NCBI GenBank assembly: GCA_964655065.1
Contig: CAZZLC010000005.1
Span: 139,206 to 203,205 of the forward strand
Source of the DNA: DRPG01 sp964655065
GTDB taxonomy: Bacteria > Myxococcota_A > UBA796 > GCA-2862545
Direction: 5' to 3'
DNA length: 64,000 nucleotides
Shown here piece by piece: positions 1 to 9,723 of this stretch. A program made the position numbers and the translations under genes. How positions within the stretch are numbered: position 1 is the first letter of the stretch; every line of letters starts with the position of its first letter. Under the pieces are notes generated by a model, which ran no database searches, was not told the origin of the DNA, and saw only the letters and a program-made list of their open reading frames with translations.

Positions 1-1137
1 ACCCGGCGCATCGGCATCCTCTGCTACCCAACGTTCGGCGGCAGCGGCATCATCGCGACCGAGATCGGGGTGAAGCTCGCGCAGCGCGGCAACATCGTGC
101 ACTTCGTGAGCACGGACGTCCCGCGGCGGCTCGGCGCCGACCTCGACAACGTGTTCTTCCACCAGGTGAACGCGGCGAACTACGCGGTGTTCCCGCACGT
201 TCCCTACACGCTGGCCCTCGCCTCGACCCTGGCGTCGGTGGCCACCCACCAGGGCCTCGACCTCGTTCACGCCCACTATGCCCTGCCTCACGCCGCCGCG
301 GCGTGGATGGCCCGCGAGGCGCTGGGCGGCGAGCTGAGCGTCGTCACCACGCTCCACGGCACCGACGTGACGCTCATCGGCCAGGACGACGGCTATCGGC
401 CGATCATCCGGCACAGCGTGCTGCAGTCCGACGCCGTGACCACCCCGTCGCGGAGCCTGCGCGACGAGACCTACGCCTCGCTCGGGCTCACCCCCGAGCA
501 GCGCCCCATCCAGGTCATCCCGAACTTCGTCGACCCGGCGGTGTACCGGCCTCGCGACAGCGACGAGCGCCCTCGCCTCTGCGCGCTCTTCGGCCATCCC
601 CACCCTCCGGTGCTCGTGCACGTCTCCAACTTTCGGCCCGTGAAGCAGGTCGAGCAGCTCGTCGAGGTGTTCGCGAGGGTGCTCGAGCGCACCGACGCCC
701 GACTCTTGTTGGTGGGTGACGGCCCCGATCGTCGCCAGGTGGAGGCGCGGCTGCTGGAGCGCGGGCTGTGGGACCGGGCGCGGCTCGTGGGCGGCCAGTC
801 CCACCCCGAGTCGCTGGTCCGCGAGTCGGCGGTGTTCGTGCTCCCGAGCCGCACCGAGAGCTTCGGGCTCGCCGCGCTGGAGGCCCAGGCGTGCGGCGTT
901 CCCGTGGTCGCCTACGACGTCGGCGGCCTGCCCGAGGTCATCGACGACGGTGAGACGGGCTTCCTCGTCCCTCTCGACGACGTCGACGCGATGGCCGACC
1001 GCGTGTCCACCATCCTCACCGACCCCCGCCTGCGGTCACGGCTCGGCGCGGCAGCCCGAGCCCAGGCCATCGAACGCTTCGAGATCGAGGCCCGGGTGAG
1101 CGAGTACGAGGCCCTCTACCAGTCGATCGCACCGTAG
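1..1137 (+). CDS. bshA: BshA-like GT4 glycosyltransferase (N-acetyl-alpha-D-glucosaminyl L-malate synthase), 5' partial
   Basis: The reading frame is open from base 1, so the start codon lies outside the window. The first codons read RIGILCYPTFGGSGIIATEI, matching the N-terminal Gly-rich acceptor loop of BshA. The C-terminal half has the GT4 donor-site signature SRTESFGLAALEAQACGVPV followed by GGLPEVI. Family knowledge: BshA joins UDP-GlcNAc and L-malate in the first step of bacillithiol synthesis, in the cytoplasm. No bshB or bshC is visible here. Other GT4 enzymes share the C-terminal motifs, but the N-terminus favours BshA. Confidence 0.85.
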   Translation, partial: TRRIGILCYPTFGGSGIIATEIGVKLAQRGNIVHFVSTDVPRRLGADLDNVFFHQVNAANYAVFPHVPYTLALASTLASVATHQGLDLVHAHYALPHAAAAWMAREALGGELSVVTTLHGTDVTLIGQDDGYRPIIRHSVLQSDAVTTPSRSLRDETYASLGLTPEQRPIQVIPNFVDPAVYRPRDSDERPRLCALFGHPHPPVLVHVSNFRPVKQVEQLVEVFARVLERTDARLLLVGDGPDRRQVEARLLERGLWDRARLVGGQSHPESLVRESAVFVLPSRTESFGLAALEAQACGVPVVAYDVGGLPEVIDDGETGFLVPLDDVDAMADRVSTILTDPRLRSRLGAAARAQAIERFEIEARVSEYEALYQSIAP

Positions 1138-1232
1138 CCACCGTGTCGCACGCCTCGTTCAGGGTCGACGTGGTCGCCGTGATGCGCGGCCGGGTCCCGC
1201 CCGAGGCCGAGCGACGCGTGGCGTAGCCAGGA

Positions 1233-3851
1233 TCAGACCTCGCTCGCGATGATGCCCGTGAAACCCGTCACCGCGAGGGAGGTCAGGATGAGCCCGAGCA
1301 GCATCTCGACCACGGTGAGCACGTACAGCAGCTCGCCGACGGTGAGGTCGACGGTGCGGTCCTGCGCGATCTCCGCGGGCACCGGGACCTCGAGCAGCGG
1401 GAGGTAGCGGGTGTTCGGCCGCCAGAACTCCCGGTGGCCGAAGTCCACGACGGGCACGAACAGGTCGAAGGAGTACGCGAGCGCGTTGAACTCGGGGTAG
1501 GTCGCGTTCAGGACGGTCTGGTCGTCGGCGAACTCGCCGCGCTTGGTCCGCACGAACACGGTCTCGTCGGAGCAATCGGCCTGGCCGCACGCTTGCTCCG
1601 CGCCGCTCCACACTCCCGCGAACAGGAGCACGAACGCGACGATCCAGGCGACGGTCCGCCAGGGGTTGTAGCCATACAGGGCAAACCAGTCGAGGAGCCG
1701 GCTCTGCCACCGCATTCGACTCCCCACCGAGGCGCTCTGGCGGTGCCGGCGCTCCCGAGCGATCGAGATCTGGCGGGCGTCCTCCTGGTAGCCCTGGGCG
1801 CGCAGCCTCGCGGCGAGCTGGACCCACGGGGCGGGCTTGAAGAACTCGTCGAGGTCACGCTGGGCCTGGCCTTCGAGCCACACGAGGCGCTGGGACCAGA
1901 CGGGTCGGTCCGAAGGACCCTCGGCGGCCTCGATCCCGGAAGGGTTCTCGAGGTGCTCGTAGGCAAAACCGTCGAGCACGAGGTGGTCGTCGGTGTCGTC
2001 GACGTCGGGACCGTGGGGGGGCCAGGCGGCGGCGTGGTCGTCGAGCGAGCCGGTGCGCGCCCGGGACAGGTCGACCACGCCGTGCGGCCGATGGTCCTTC
2101 TCGGCCGGAAGCTGGACCCGGTCGACCACGGAGTCGACGAGGCTCACCGCCGAGGTGTCGTAGCGCTGCACGAGCTGCTCGCCGCTCTCGGTTCGCGGCT
2201 CGGCCCGCCCCCCGCGTCTCACCCGGGCGCTCGTGATCCGCGATCCCCTTAGGTTCAGGGTGCCGTGGATTCGCGTCTGGTCGAGCGCGATGCCCCCGGT
2301 GGTCTGAAAGTCGGCCGCGAGCACCACGTCGCGCTTGACGGTGATGCCGTTGGCAAAGATGGCGGGGCCCTCCACGACCTCGATGACCGCGCCGCTGAAG
2401 CGGAGCTGGTTGCCGATGATGGACGCGGGAAACCGCACGAGGCCCGCGATGCGAGCCCGGCTCATGAACCAGCCCCCGCCGATCTGAGCGCCGTCCGCGC
2501 GGATCGCGAGGTTCTGACCGGTCACCCGGCAGTCCGACATCGCGAGCTGGCCGTCGATCCGGGCCCCCGACATCCGGACGGTGCCGTCGAGCTGCGCCCC
2601 CCGCATGAGCCAGTTGCCCTCGATGCGCACGACGTCGGCAGCGATGGCCCGGCCCGCGCGGGTCCGCACCGTGACCCCGGTCGCCGCCAGGTCCCGGCTC
2701 ACCCGGGCCCCCTCGACGGCGAGCCCGCCTTCGATCTCCGCGTGCTCGAGCACGATGCCCTGCAGCGCGTTCACCCCGGTGGCGTCGAGCGCGGGGGGCG
2801 CGCCCTCGACGTGGGCGGCCTGCGCGTTGATGGCCCCTGCGACGTGGGCCTGGCGCAGCGAGAGCCCTCCCACGATCCGGGTGCGCCGGAGCGCGATGTC
2901 GCCGTCGACCCGCACGCCGTCGAGGTTCAGCACGTTGCGCACGGGATCGCGATCGCGAGCGTCTCGGGCCCACAGCGGGGTCGGATCGAGGGTCTCCGGA
3001 TCGGGGGCGTCGGCGGGTCGACCTGCTTCGTCGGCGGGCACGACGAGCAGTTCGTCGGGGGGGAGCTGGGAGAGCTCGAGCCACGAGACGGGCTCCAGGA
3101 ACTCGGCCGAGGTGGCCACGAAGGCCCGCAGCTTCGCCGAGCGCAGGCGGACCCAGCCCGCGATGGAGGCCCGGTTGAGCACCCAGGCTCCCTGCAGGTC
3201 CGCGCTGTCCGCGGCCAGCGCGACGCCCGCCGATCGCAGCTCGGCGGACTCCATCAGCACGCTGCCCCCGATGGTCGCGCCGAGGAAGCGCACCGTGCCC
3301 TCGATCCGGGCGTCCCGCATGAGCCAGTTGCCGCGGATCTCGGCCGCGTCGAGCGAGATCGCGTTGCCCGCGTCGCGCAGCACCGATTCCTCGAGGTTCA
3401 GCGATCCGCCGATCCGCGCGCCCCGCAGCCGCAGCGGCCCCTCGATGTGGGTCTTGCTCATGAACAGGCTGCTCTCGACCTGCACCCGCTCGCCCTTGAT
3501 CCCGCCGAAGATGCGGCACTGGTGCAGCCCGAGGCGCCGAAGGCGCGCATCGCGGAGCACGAGGGGCGCGATCCGGTCCCCGGGGGTCCCGAGCTGGCAC
3601 TCGAAGAGGAGCACGGGCCAGTCGAGCACGCAGCCCTCGAGGTCGAGGGTCCCGTCGATCACCGCACCGTCGATGGCGATGCCCGACGAGGAGGGGCCCT
3701 GGCCCGGCGCCCCCTCGAGGAGGAGCTGCCGCAGGACAGAGGCCCGAACGCGCTCGCCACGACATCGGGCCCGACGATCGCGCTTCAGGGCAGCGATGAC
3801 GCGGCGTTCGCCGGTGGTGAGCGCGTCGAGGTCGACAGAGCGATCGGACAT
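1233..3851 (-). CDS. Membrane-anchored right-handed beta-helix (pentapeptide-like repeat) protein
   Basis: 872 aa. Most of the chain (about residues 70-560) is a long run of short degenerate repeats of the type I-x-G-x-L/V-x-L/M-x-x-A-x-I, for example IRGNWLMRDARIEGTV and GATIGGSVLMESAEL, as expected of a right-handed beta-helix. The C-terminus has two hydrophobic segments, one around YNPWRTVAWIVAFVLLFAGV and one in the last 40 residues, so the helix is probably cytoplasmic and membrane-tethered. It resembles large repeat proteins of unknown function found in actinobacteria and myxobacteria. No catalytic motif was seen. It converges on the bshA-like gene. The ATG at 3851 has no obvious Shine-Dalgarno sequence. 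Confidence 0.75.
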   Translation of the reverse strand: MSDRSVDLDALTTGERRVIAALKRDRRARCRGERVRASVLRQLLLEGAPGQGPSSSGIAIDGAVIDGTLDLEGCVLDWPVLLFECQLGTPGDRIAPLVLRDARLRRLGLHQCRIFGGIKGERVQVESSLFMSKTHIEGPLRLRGARIGGSLNLEESVLRDAGNAISLDAAEIRGNWLMRDARIEGTVRFLGATIGGSVLMESAELRSAGVALAADSADLQGAWVLNRASIAGWVRLRSAKLRAFVATSAEFLEPVSWLELSQLPPDELLVVPADEAGRPADAPDPETLDPTPLWARDARDRDPVRNVLNLDGVRVDGDIALRRTRIVGGLSLRQAHVAGAINAQAAHVEGAPPALDATGVNALQGIVLEHAEIEGGLAVEGARVSRDLAATGVTVRTRAGRAIAADVVRIEGNWLMRGAQLDGTVRMSGARIDGQLAMSDCRVTGQNLAIRADGAQIGGGWFMSRARIAGLVRFPASIIGNQLRFSGAVIEVVEGPAIFANGITVKRDVVLAADFQTTGGIALDQTRIHGTLNLRGSRITSARVRRGGRAEPRTESGEQLVQRYDTSAVSLVDSVVDRVQLPAEKDHRPHGVVDLSRARTGSLDDHAAAWPPHGPDVDDTDDHLVLDGFAYEHLENPSGIEAAEGPSDRPVWSQRLVWLEGQAQRDLDEFFKPAPWVQLAARLRAQGYQEDARQISIARERRHRQSASVGSRMRWQSRLLDWFALYGYNPWRTVAWIVAFVLLFAGVWSGAEQACGQADCSDETVFVRTKRGEFADDQTVLNATYPEFNALAYSFDLFVPVVDFGHREFWRPNTRYLPLLEVPVPAEIAQDRTVDLTVGELLYVLTVVEMLLGLILTSLAVTGFTGIIASEV

Positions 3852-3961
3852 GGACCGGAGGCTACCCCAACCGGCGTCGCATCGAAACCGTTTCTGAAGT
3901 CGGGGTTGCCCCTGGAGGGTAGGAACTGTACCTCACCCACGACCGCGACGAGGAGAGCACG

Positions 3962-4651
3962 ATGGGTGTGAGCTTGGTGATGGTGGCCCTGTGGGCTGGG
4001 TGCAGCGAGCAGAACGAGACCGAGCCGCCGGTGGCCGAGGAGGCTCCCGCTGCGGCGGCCGAGGCGCCGGAGCTGCCCGAGGCTCCCGCTGCCGACGCGG
4101 CGATGACCCTCCCCGAGCGGGGGGCCGACGCCGACCGGGTCAGCAAGAACGGTGAGCTGATCCACGAGGTTGCCGGGACCAAGGTCACGGTGCGCTTCGG
4201 CAAGCCGCTCGTCAATGGCCGCGAGATCTTCGGCGGCCTGGTCCCCTACGGCAAGGTCTGGCGCACCGGCGCCAACGAGGCCTCCGTGATCGCGGTGGAC
4301 CAGAACGTGATGGTCCAGGGTCAGGAGCTTCCGAAGGGCCTCTACGGGCTGTTCACGATCCCCGGCGAGGAGGAGTGGACGGTGATCTTCAACAAGAACG
4401 CCACGCAGTGGGGCTCGACGCAGTACGACGAGAGCAACGACGTGCTCCGCGTGACCGCCACGCCCGAGGCTGCCGAGGCCACCGAGGCGTTCGACATCCA
4501 GGGCACCGAGGAGGGCATCGTCCTCCGCTGGGCCGAGGTCGCGGTTCCCGTGTCCATCGCGGCGGCGGCCGGAGAGGCCGCGCCCGCCGACGAGCCCACC
4601 GACGACGCCGACGCGGCCGACGCGGCGGGTCACGAGGGGAGCGAACACTGA
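3962..4651 (+). CDS. DUF2911-family lipoprotein
   Basis: 229 aa. A short signal peptide ends in the lipobox-like LWAGC, then comes an Ala/Pro/Glu-rich linker (about residues 20-50). The following domain contains VTVRFGKPLVNGREIFGG, YGKVWRTGANEAS and LPKGLYGLFTIPG, which are hallmarks of DUF2911, a secreted domain of unknown function common in Bacteroidota and Myxococcota. AGGAG precedes the ATG by 7 nt. Its stop overlaps the ATG of the next gene (TGATG), so the two are probably translationally coupled. Cell-envelope location is inferred; function is unknown. Confidence 0.85.
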   Translation: MGVSLVMVALWAGCSEQNETEPPVAEEAPAAAAEAPELPEAPAADAAMTLPERGADADRVSKNGELIHEVAGTKVTVRFGKPLVNGREIFGGLVPYGKVWRTGANEASVIAVDQNVMVQGQELPKGLYGLFTIPGEEEWTVIFNKNATQWGSTQYDESNDVLRVTATPEAAEATEAFDIQGTEEGIVLRWAEVAVPVSIAAAAGEAAPADEPTDDADAADAAGHEGSEH

Positions 4652-4932
4652 TGGCGCTTCGGTTGGCCTGGGGAGCGCTGGCTCTCGGGCTGGCCGGTTG
4701 CACCTGGATCCCGCTCGGGGTGTGCGGCAACGGCCTCGTCGAGGGCGACGAGGCCTGCGACGACGGCAACGACCGCGACGGCGACGGCTGCACGAACGCC
4801 TGCGAGGAGGCGGTGTGCGGCGACGGCATCGTCTGGCAGGGCGTGGAGGCGTGCGACGCGGGAGCGCAGAACGCCGACACGGGGGCGTGTGGACCGGACT
4901 GTCAGGTCCCCGTCGCCCCGGTCGACGATTGA
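4651..4932 (+). CDS. Small Cys-rich lipoprotein with DUF4215-type repeats
   Basis: 93 aa from the ATG that overlaps the upstream stop. A signal peptide ends in LGLAGC. Two Cys-rich units follow, CGNGLVEGDEACDDGNDRDG then CGDGIVWQGVEACDAG, the 'CGDG...E.CDDGN' pattern of the myxobacterial Cys-rich repeat (DUF4215). Such repeats usually occur in surface or secreted proteins and are thought to be disulfide-bonded. An upstream in-frame extension exists but would lie inside the DUF2911 gene and lacks a signal peptide, so this start was chosen. Confidence 0.8.
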   Translation: MALRLAWGALALGLAGCTWIPLGVCGNGLVEGDEACDDGNDRDGDGCTNACEEAVCGDGIVWQGVEACDAGAQNADTGACGPDCQVPVAPVDD

Positions 4933-4951
4933 GGCCACGAGGCGCGCCCGA

Positions 4952-6646
4952 TCACTGTTCGCAGACGGTCGCCGCCTCCCGCCAGTCCGACGAGCTCGTG
5001 GACTTCCACGTCTCCGACTCGACGCACCAGACGTAGCCCTTCGCGAAGGGGCCGACCTTGATCATGCGGTCGATCCCGGCGTCGTCCAGCGAAAGGGCCA
5101 TGGTGTAGGTGCCCGACGTGAGCTCGAGCGTGTGTGGCGTGTAGGCTTGCATCTCGCCGGAGATCCGGATCTCCGCCCCTGGAGGCACCGAGGTGACGAG
5201 GATCGCGTAACGAGGCGCTGCGGGGTCCTGACTCGGCGGCTCTTCGACGACCTCGGGGGTCACCACCGGCGGGGTCGGCGCCCGCTGCACGCGACGCACG
5301 GGGGCCTGGCGACGCCGCGGCGCGGGCTCGACCGGCGGGCTCGGCTCGTCTTCGACCGGGGCGGTCACCGGCAGGCGCGCCGGATCGTCGAGATCGGGTG
5401 ACGCCACGGCCAGCGCGTCGTCCGATGAACCCCACGACCCGGCCACCACCACCACCACGGTCACGAGAAGGAGCATCGCCGCGATGCCTGCCGCGCCGAC
5501 GAGGACGGGGCGGGGAACGGTGGCCAGCAGCTCGTCGGCCCACGCGAGGTCCGGCCAGGCGAGTGGGGTGGCCGGTCGCTCCCGATCCTCGCTGCCACGG
5601 GGGCCCTCGGGGACCGGCACGGTCGGCGCGTCGAGCACGCTGGACAGCGTGGACGCAGACACGGCCACGCCCTTCGACGTGAGAATGGGAGGTGGCGTGT
5701 CCTCGATGGGGTTCGCCGGGTCGGGCCACCGGCGGCCCCGGCACCAGCGCCGCAGGGTGAGGCGGCCGGGCCAGGTGTTGGCGAGCTGCTCGCAGCGTCG
5801 CGCCACCTCGAGGGCGGTGGGCCGCTCGTCGGGGTGGAAGGAGAGCATGTCGGCGAGCAACGGACCGATCGGGTCGAAGGAGCGCTCGGTCAGGCGCTCG
5901 TCGAGGTAACTGTCGAAGTGGTCGGCATCCTCGGTGAGCCGCAGGAGCGTGCTCGCCTCGAGACCCCCGAAGAAGCGGGCGCCGGTCCACGCCTCGAACA
6001 GGACGCAGCCGAGCGCGAAGACGTCGCTCGCCGGCTCGGGTGCCGCCACCGTGAGATCGAATCGCTCGGGGGCCAGGTAGGTGAGGGTGCCGAGCAGCGT
6101 GCCCGAGGTGGTGTTGGCGTCGCGGGTCATGCCCTCGTAGCGGGCGATCCCGAAGTCGAGCAGCTTGACGTTGCCGTAGGCGCCGATGCGGATGTTCGCG
6201 GGCTTGATGTCGCGGTGGACCACCTGGTGCTCGGTCCACGCGACGTGCAGGGCATCCGCGACCTGCTCGATCACCTCGAGGATCGGCCCCTTGGGCATGC
6301 CCTCCTGGAGGCAGTCCTTGAAGTCGATCCCGTCGATGTACTCGCTGATCATGGCGACCCGGCCGCCGAGCCTCACGAGCTCCTGGGCCGAGAGGATGGC
6401 GGGGTGGTCGAGGCGCGCGAGGAGCTTGGCTTCGTCGCGCATCCGCTCGAGCGGCTGACCCTCGGGGGACAGCCCCGGGTGGAGCAGCTTCAGCGCGACC
6501 CGGCGAACCAGCCCGTCGCCCTGCTCGAGCCGAGCGAGAAACACCTCGGAGAAGCCTCCTCGGCCGATCTGCTTCTCGAGCACGAAGCGACGGCCCCGCT
6601 CGTCGGGGAGGAGCGTGCCCTCGACCAGCTCGGGAAGATCGCTCAC
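4952..6646 (-). CDS. Transmembrane Ser/Thr protein kinase with C-terminal PEGA domain
   Basis: 564 aa. The N-terminal Hanks-type kinase domain has Gly-loop IGRGGFSEVF (28-37), Lys53 in VALKLL, HRD at 144-146, DFG at 164-166 and APE at 192-194, so it should be active. A Pro/Glu-rich linker, one membrane helix (about 375-398) and a second Pro-rich linker follow. The C-terminal part, YAILVTSVPPGAEIRISGE, is a PEGA domain and should sit outside the inner membrane. Its start overlaps the stop of the upstream secreted protein by 4 bp (ATGA), so the two are coupled. Substrates are unknown. Confidence 0.9.
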   Translation of the reverse strand: MSDLPELVEGTLLPDERGRRFVLEKQIGRGGFSEVFLARLEQGDGLVRRVALKLLHPGLSPEGQPLERMRDEAKLLARLDHPAILSAQELVRLGGRVAMISEYIDGIDFKDCLQEGMPKGPILEVIEQVADALHVAWTEHQVVHRDIKPANIRIGAYGNVKLLDFGIARYEGMTRDANTTSGTLLGTLTYLAPERFDLTVAAPEPASDVFALGCVLFEAWTGARFFGGLEASTLLRLTEDADHFDSYLDERLTERSFDPIGPLLADMLSFHPDERPTALEVARRCEQLANTWPGRLTLRRWCRGRRWPDPANPIEDTPPPILTSKGVAVSASTLSSVLDAPTVPVPEGPRGSEDRERPATPLAWPDLAWADELLATVPRPVLVGAAGIAAMLLLVTVVVVVAGSWGSSDDALAVASPDLDDPARLPVTAPVEDEPSPPVEPAPRRRQAPVRRVQRAPTPPVVTPEVVEEPPSQDPAAPRYAILVTSVPPGAEIRISGEMQAYTPHTLELTSGTYTMALSLDDAGIDRMIKVGPFAKGYVWCVESETWKSTSSSDWREAATVCEQ

Positions 6647-7443
6647 CGCGCCCTCCGCCCGGTCGTGATGCCGTGGACGGCGAAGGTCCCCGAGGTCGCG
6701 AGCAGGCCCGCCGAGGCCAGGACCAGCGTGTTGTTGAACACGGCGAGCCCGCGGCGAGGGTTGTTGTCGAAGGCCGAGTTGGTGCCCGCGGTGAGCGCGT
6801 AGGTGGCGGCAGCGCCCCCAGCGAAGGCGAGCGCGGTGAGCAGACGCCGACGGCGTCGCGCCTCGATGGTGAGCGAGCGCGCGGGCGGAGCGAGGCCGGT
6901 GACGACGACGAGCTCGGTCTCGGGAATGACGTCGACCAGCTCGGCGTGGCGCATCTCGGTCTCGCGGGGACCCACCTGGACGAGGTGCAGGCCCGCGGGC
7001 ACCTTGGCGGGGAATCGGTCGTAGCGGAGCCCGTCGATGCCGTTGACGTAGCCCTCGGGCTCGATCTTCACGCTACCGCGGGGGCGATCGGCGAGGATCT
7101 CGGTGGCCATGAGTCGTAGCTGACGAACGCGCATAGCCAACCCATAGCCGTGGACCCAGGTCGAGGGAGAGATCTCGCCGGCCGCGAGCAGGGCCTCGTT
7201 CGTGGCTTGCACCTCGCCCAGCCGGTCGAAGAGCATCGCCTGGGCGAGCCAGAGGCGAGCGAGGATCGCGGGCGGGGCCAGCGGACCGCACCCGAACGAG
7301 CTCACGAGCTGGTCCACCGCCTGGCGAGCCTCGGTGTCGCGGCCATCGAGCACCGCTTCCTCGAGGGCCGCGACCCGCGCAGACTGCTCCACGCAGTCAG
7401 CCCACGCTGTCGTCGTGGCGATGATCCACACCACGATTGCCAT
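6643..7443 (-). CDS. Exported PEGA-like protein coupled to the downstream kinase gene
   Basis: 266 aa. I chose the ATG at 7443 because AGGAG lies 7 nt upstream and it begins a signal peptide (MAIVVWIIATTTAWADC); an open extension to 7551 is Arg/Gly-rich and looks non-coding. The body is alpha-helical, then comes a PEGA-like stretch (GSVKIEPEGYVNGIDG) and two hydrophobic segments near the C-terminus. Its stop overlaps the kinase start, which suggests it works with that kinase, perhaps as a periplasmic or membrane input module. No enzyme motif was seen. Confidence 0.7.
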   Translation of the reverse strand: MAIVVWIIATTTAWADCVEQSARVAALEEAVLDGRDTEARQAVDQLVSSFGCGPLAPPAILARLWLAQAMLFDRLGEVQATNEALLAAGEISPSTWVHGYGLAMRVRQLRLMATEILADRPRGSVKIEPEGYVNGIDGLRYDRFPAKVPAGLHLVQVGPRETEMRHAELVDVIPETELVVVTGLAPPARSLTIEARRRRRLLTALAFAGGAAATYALTAGTNSAFDNNPRRGLAVFNNTLVLASAGLLATSGTFAVHGITTGRRAR

Positions 7444-7674
7444 CGATCCTGCTCCTGTCCCCTGCCGGCTTCGATGCACGGCTATCCCGACGCCTGGTGC
7501 GAACCAAACCCGTCCACTACCGTTGGCGGGTCCCGCTCGCCGTCGCAGCACGCGCAGCGCGCGTTTCGCCCGGTCGGCTCCCCCTCGCGTCGCTCCCGGG
7601 AGAACGTGGCTTCTGCGCGAGACGGGCGAACGCCTCCGGGGAGCGGTCGCCGCGCTGATCGGTGGTTGCTCTGC

Positions 7675-9282
7675 TCAGAAGAACGGAAGCCGGAACCCGC
7701 CAGGCTCGACCACGGACGTCATGAACACCTGCCAGGGCGCCTCGGTCCCGTCGCGCAGCGCCAGGTGATCCTCGCGAAGGTCGAGGAGCATGGTGGCGAG
7801 GTCGCCGTAGCCCGTGCGGTTGAACCGCCCGCTCGGGAACATGGGCAGGAGCCCGGGAAGCTCCTCGGGGGCGAAGGCGTCGTACTCGAAGAACGTCAGC
7901 CGCCGCCACAGTCCGCTGCGGGAACGGCTCTGCCGACTGACGGTCACGTCGGCCCCCTCGAGGGCCTCGGCACAGTCGGGAGCCTCCTCGAACACCGACG
8001 AGCGCGCGGTGTTCGTGAGGTACAGGATGGTCCACGACCAGGGCAGGTTCGGGTTGTCCCGCACCGCCACCTCGGCGTGGCAGCGCGCCCGGTTGAAGGC
8101 CTTGGACGCATCCTGCTCGTTGCCGGCGTCGTGAGCCTGCCAGGCCTCGCGATAGGCGATCACCGCGAGGTTCTCGCGGCTCGCCGCGACCTGGGCCCGC
8201 GTCTCCTGGGCCTCCTGGCGCAGGCAGATCGCGCGGTCGATCGCCTCGGTAGCCGCCCCGAGCTGCTCGGCCGTCACGGCGTCGTGGTTGACGAGAGACA
8301 TGGCGAGGCCGTTGTAGGCGCGGGCCGCGTGGGTGGCGAGGGTCCGCCGGCCCGCAGCTTCTCGCTGGTCGCTCGTCAGGACCCCGCAGATCTTCTCGTC
8401 GGGCCCGGCCGACTGGATCTCGAAGGACCGGGTGGCCTCCCGGAAGCGCTGCTCGGCGACCTCGCGACCGTGGGCTCGCGCCTCGCGCCTCGACTCCTCG
8501 GAGCCCTCGCCGTCGCAGCTGGCGAACTCGGGCTCGACCAGCGTGGGCAGCTTGCGCAGGCACTCGGCCTGCCACACCGCGAGGCCGAACGAGACCTTGG
8601 GGTCGACGAACGAAGGCTCGTCCTCGGCCGAGACGTTCGCGACGTCGTCACCCCACAGGAGCTTCGCGCACAGGTCGCAGGTGCCGTCGTTCGCTCCGCT
8701 GACGGACACGGCCACCGCATCGAGCCGACGGCGGACGATGGGCCACGGAGCTTGGTCGGAGTCGGGAATCCCCTCGAGGGCGGCCACGTAGTGGGCGTCG
8801 CTCGTCAGCTCGCTCGTGGACTCCGCGAGCGGCGCGATCCAGCGCTCGAGGGAGTTGATCTCGAGGATGACCTTCGCGAGCGCGCGCTCGTTGGACGTCG
8901 CCTCGGAGTCCGTCGCGAGCTCGCGGAGCGTTCGGAGGGCACCAATCGGAACGAACCGGGCGTGGGCGAACTCCGCGAAGATCGCATCGAGCGACGGGTC
9001 GCTGCCGAAGCTGGCGGGCGTTCCGAACGAGAGGAACTGCTCGGCGCTGATCGCCTGCACCTCGCGGGCGGAGTCGAGCGCCTGCTGCACGCGGGCCTCC
9101 CGCAGGTGGGCGTCGAACGCGTCGCGGTCGGTCTGCGCGATCTGGCGCATCGTGACGATCATCAGCGCCACGACCACGACCAGCGTGACGACGGAGGCCA
9201 CCCACGCCGTCACCCTCGACCACGAGATGGACTGGTCGGCGTTCAGGAGCTCCTGGAGTGCTTCCTCTTCGGTACGGGCCAC
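7675..9282 (-). CDS. Single-pass membrane protein of unknown function
   Basis: 535 aa from a GTG with GAGGA upstream. One N-terminal membrane helix (VTAWVASVVTLVVVVALMIV, about residues 23-44) is followed by about 490 soluble, mostly alpha-helical residues. The second half (EAWQAHDAGNEQDASKAFNR) has a TPR-like feel but I could not define repeats. It sits in the minus-strand row of kinase-associated genes, 22 bp after the small membrane protein gene. I do not recognise the family. Confidence 0.65.
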   Translation of the reverse strand: MARTEEEALQELLNADQSISWSRVTAWVASVVTLVVVVALMIVTMRQIAQTDRDAFDAHLREARVQQALDSAREVQAISAEQFLSFGTPASFGSDPSLDAIFAEFAHARFVPIGALRTLRELATDSEATSNERALAKVILEINSLERWIAPLAESTSELTSDAHYVAALEGIPDSDQAPWPIVRRRLDAVAVSVSGANDGTCDLCAKLLWGDDVANVSAEDEPSFVDPKVSFGLAVWQAECLRKLPTLVEPEFASCDGEGSEESRREARAHGREVAEQRFREATRSFEIQSAGPDEKICGVLTSDQREAAGRRTLATHAARAYNGLAMSLVNHDAVTAEQLGAATEAIDRAICLRQEAQETRAQVAASRENLAVIAYREAWQAHDAGNEQDASKAFNRARCHAEVAVRDNPNLPWSWTILYLTNTARSSVFEEAPDCAEALEGADVTVSRQSRSRSGLWRRLTFFEYDAFAPEELPGLLPMFPSGRFNRTGYGDLATMLLDLREDHLALRDGTEAPWQVFMTSVVEPGGFRLPFF

Positions 9283-9304
9283 GGGCGAGTCCTCGGGATG
9301 CGGG

Positions 9305-9685
9305 TCAGGACGTGGGCAACGCGTAGTACCACCGGGGGTGGCCGCGTCGCAGCAGGAGGCGGGCGAGACGAGCGGAACGGCGCTTCTTGCGGGCGCGGTT
9401 CATGCGATCGAAGAACAACCACCCAAAGTAGGTGAGCCAGCCGAGCCAGGCCGCCTCTTCGGCGTCGCCGAACAGGCGCATGGTGAACTCGACGGCGCTG
9501 CGGCTCTCGGTGGCGGCGGAGAAGACGAGGCCCCCGGCGAGCATGAGGTCGAAGGCGAGCAAGGCGAGGAACCCGGTGTGCCAGAGGCCCTGCACCTGCG
9601 CGCGCCACCACAGCACCTTCTGGGCCGCCAAGCGCTGGCCTTCGAGAGAATTGGGGTCCGGAGGTGGTTTCGCTTGATTCGCCAT
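9305..9685 (-). CDS. Small two-helix membrane protein
   Basis: 126 aa. Two hydrophobic stretches (GFLALLAFDLMLAGGLVFSA and AWLGWLTYFGWLFFDRM) form a membrane hairpin, followed by a strongly basic tail (RARKKRRSARLARLLLRRG). The layout resembles small 2TM-domain proteins found next to signalling genes. It lies between a Ser/Thr kinase gene (38 bp upstream) and the 535-aa membrane protein gene (22 bp downstream), probably in one operon. Function unknown. Confidence 0.65.
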   Translation of the reverse strand: MANQAKPPPDPNSLEGQRLAAQKVLWWRAQVQGLWHTGFLALLAFDLMLAGGLVFSAATESRSAVEFTMRLFGDAEEAAWLGWLTYFGWLFFDRMNRARKKRRSARLARLLLRRGHPRWYYALPTS

Positions 9686-9723
9686 GATGCTCGCAACCTG
9701 GATTCAACTACCACGTCGGCCGG

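Noticed and set aside
2265..3971. 568-codon plus-strand frame opposite the beta-helix protein
   Set aside because: His/Pro/Asp-rich shadow translation without domain features.
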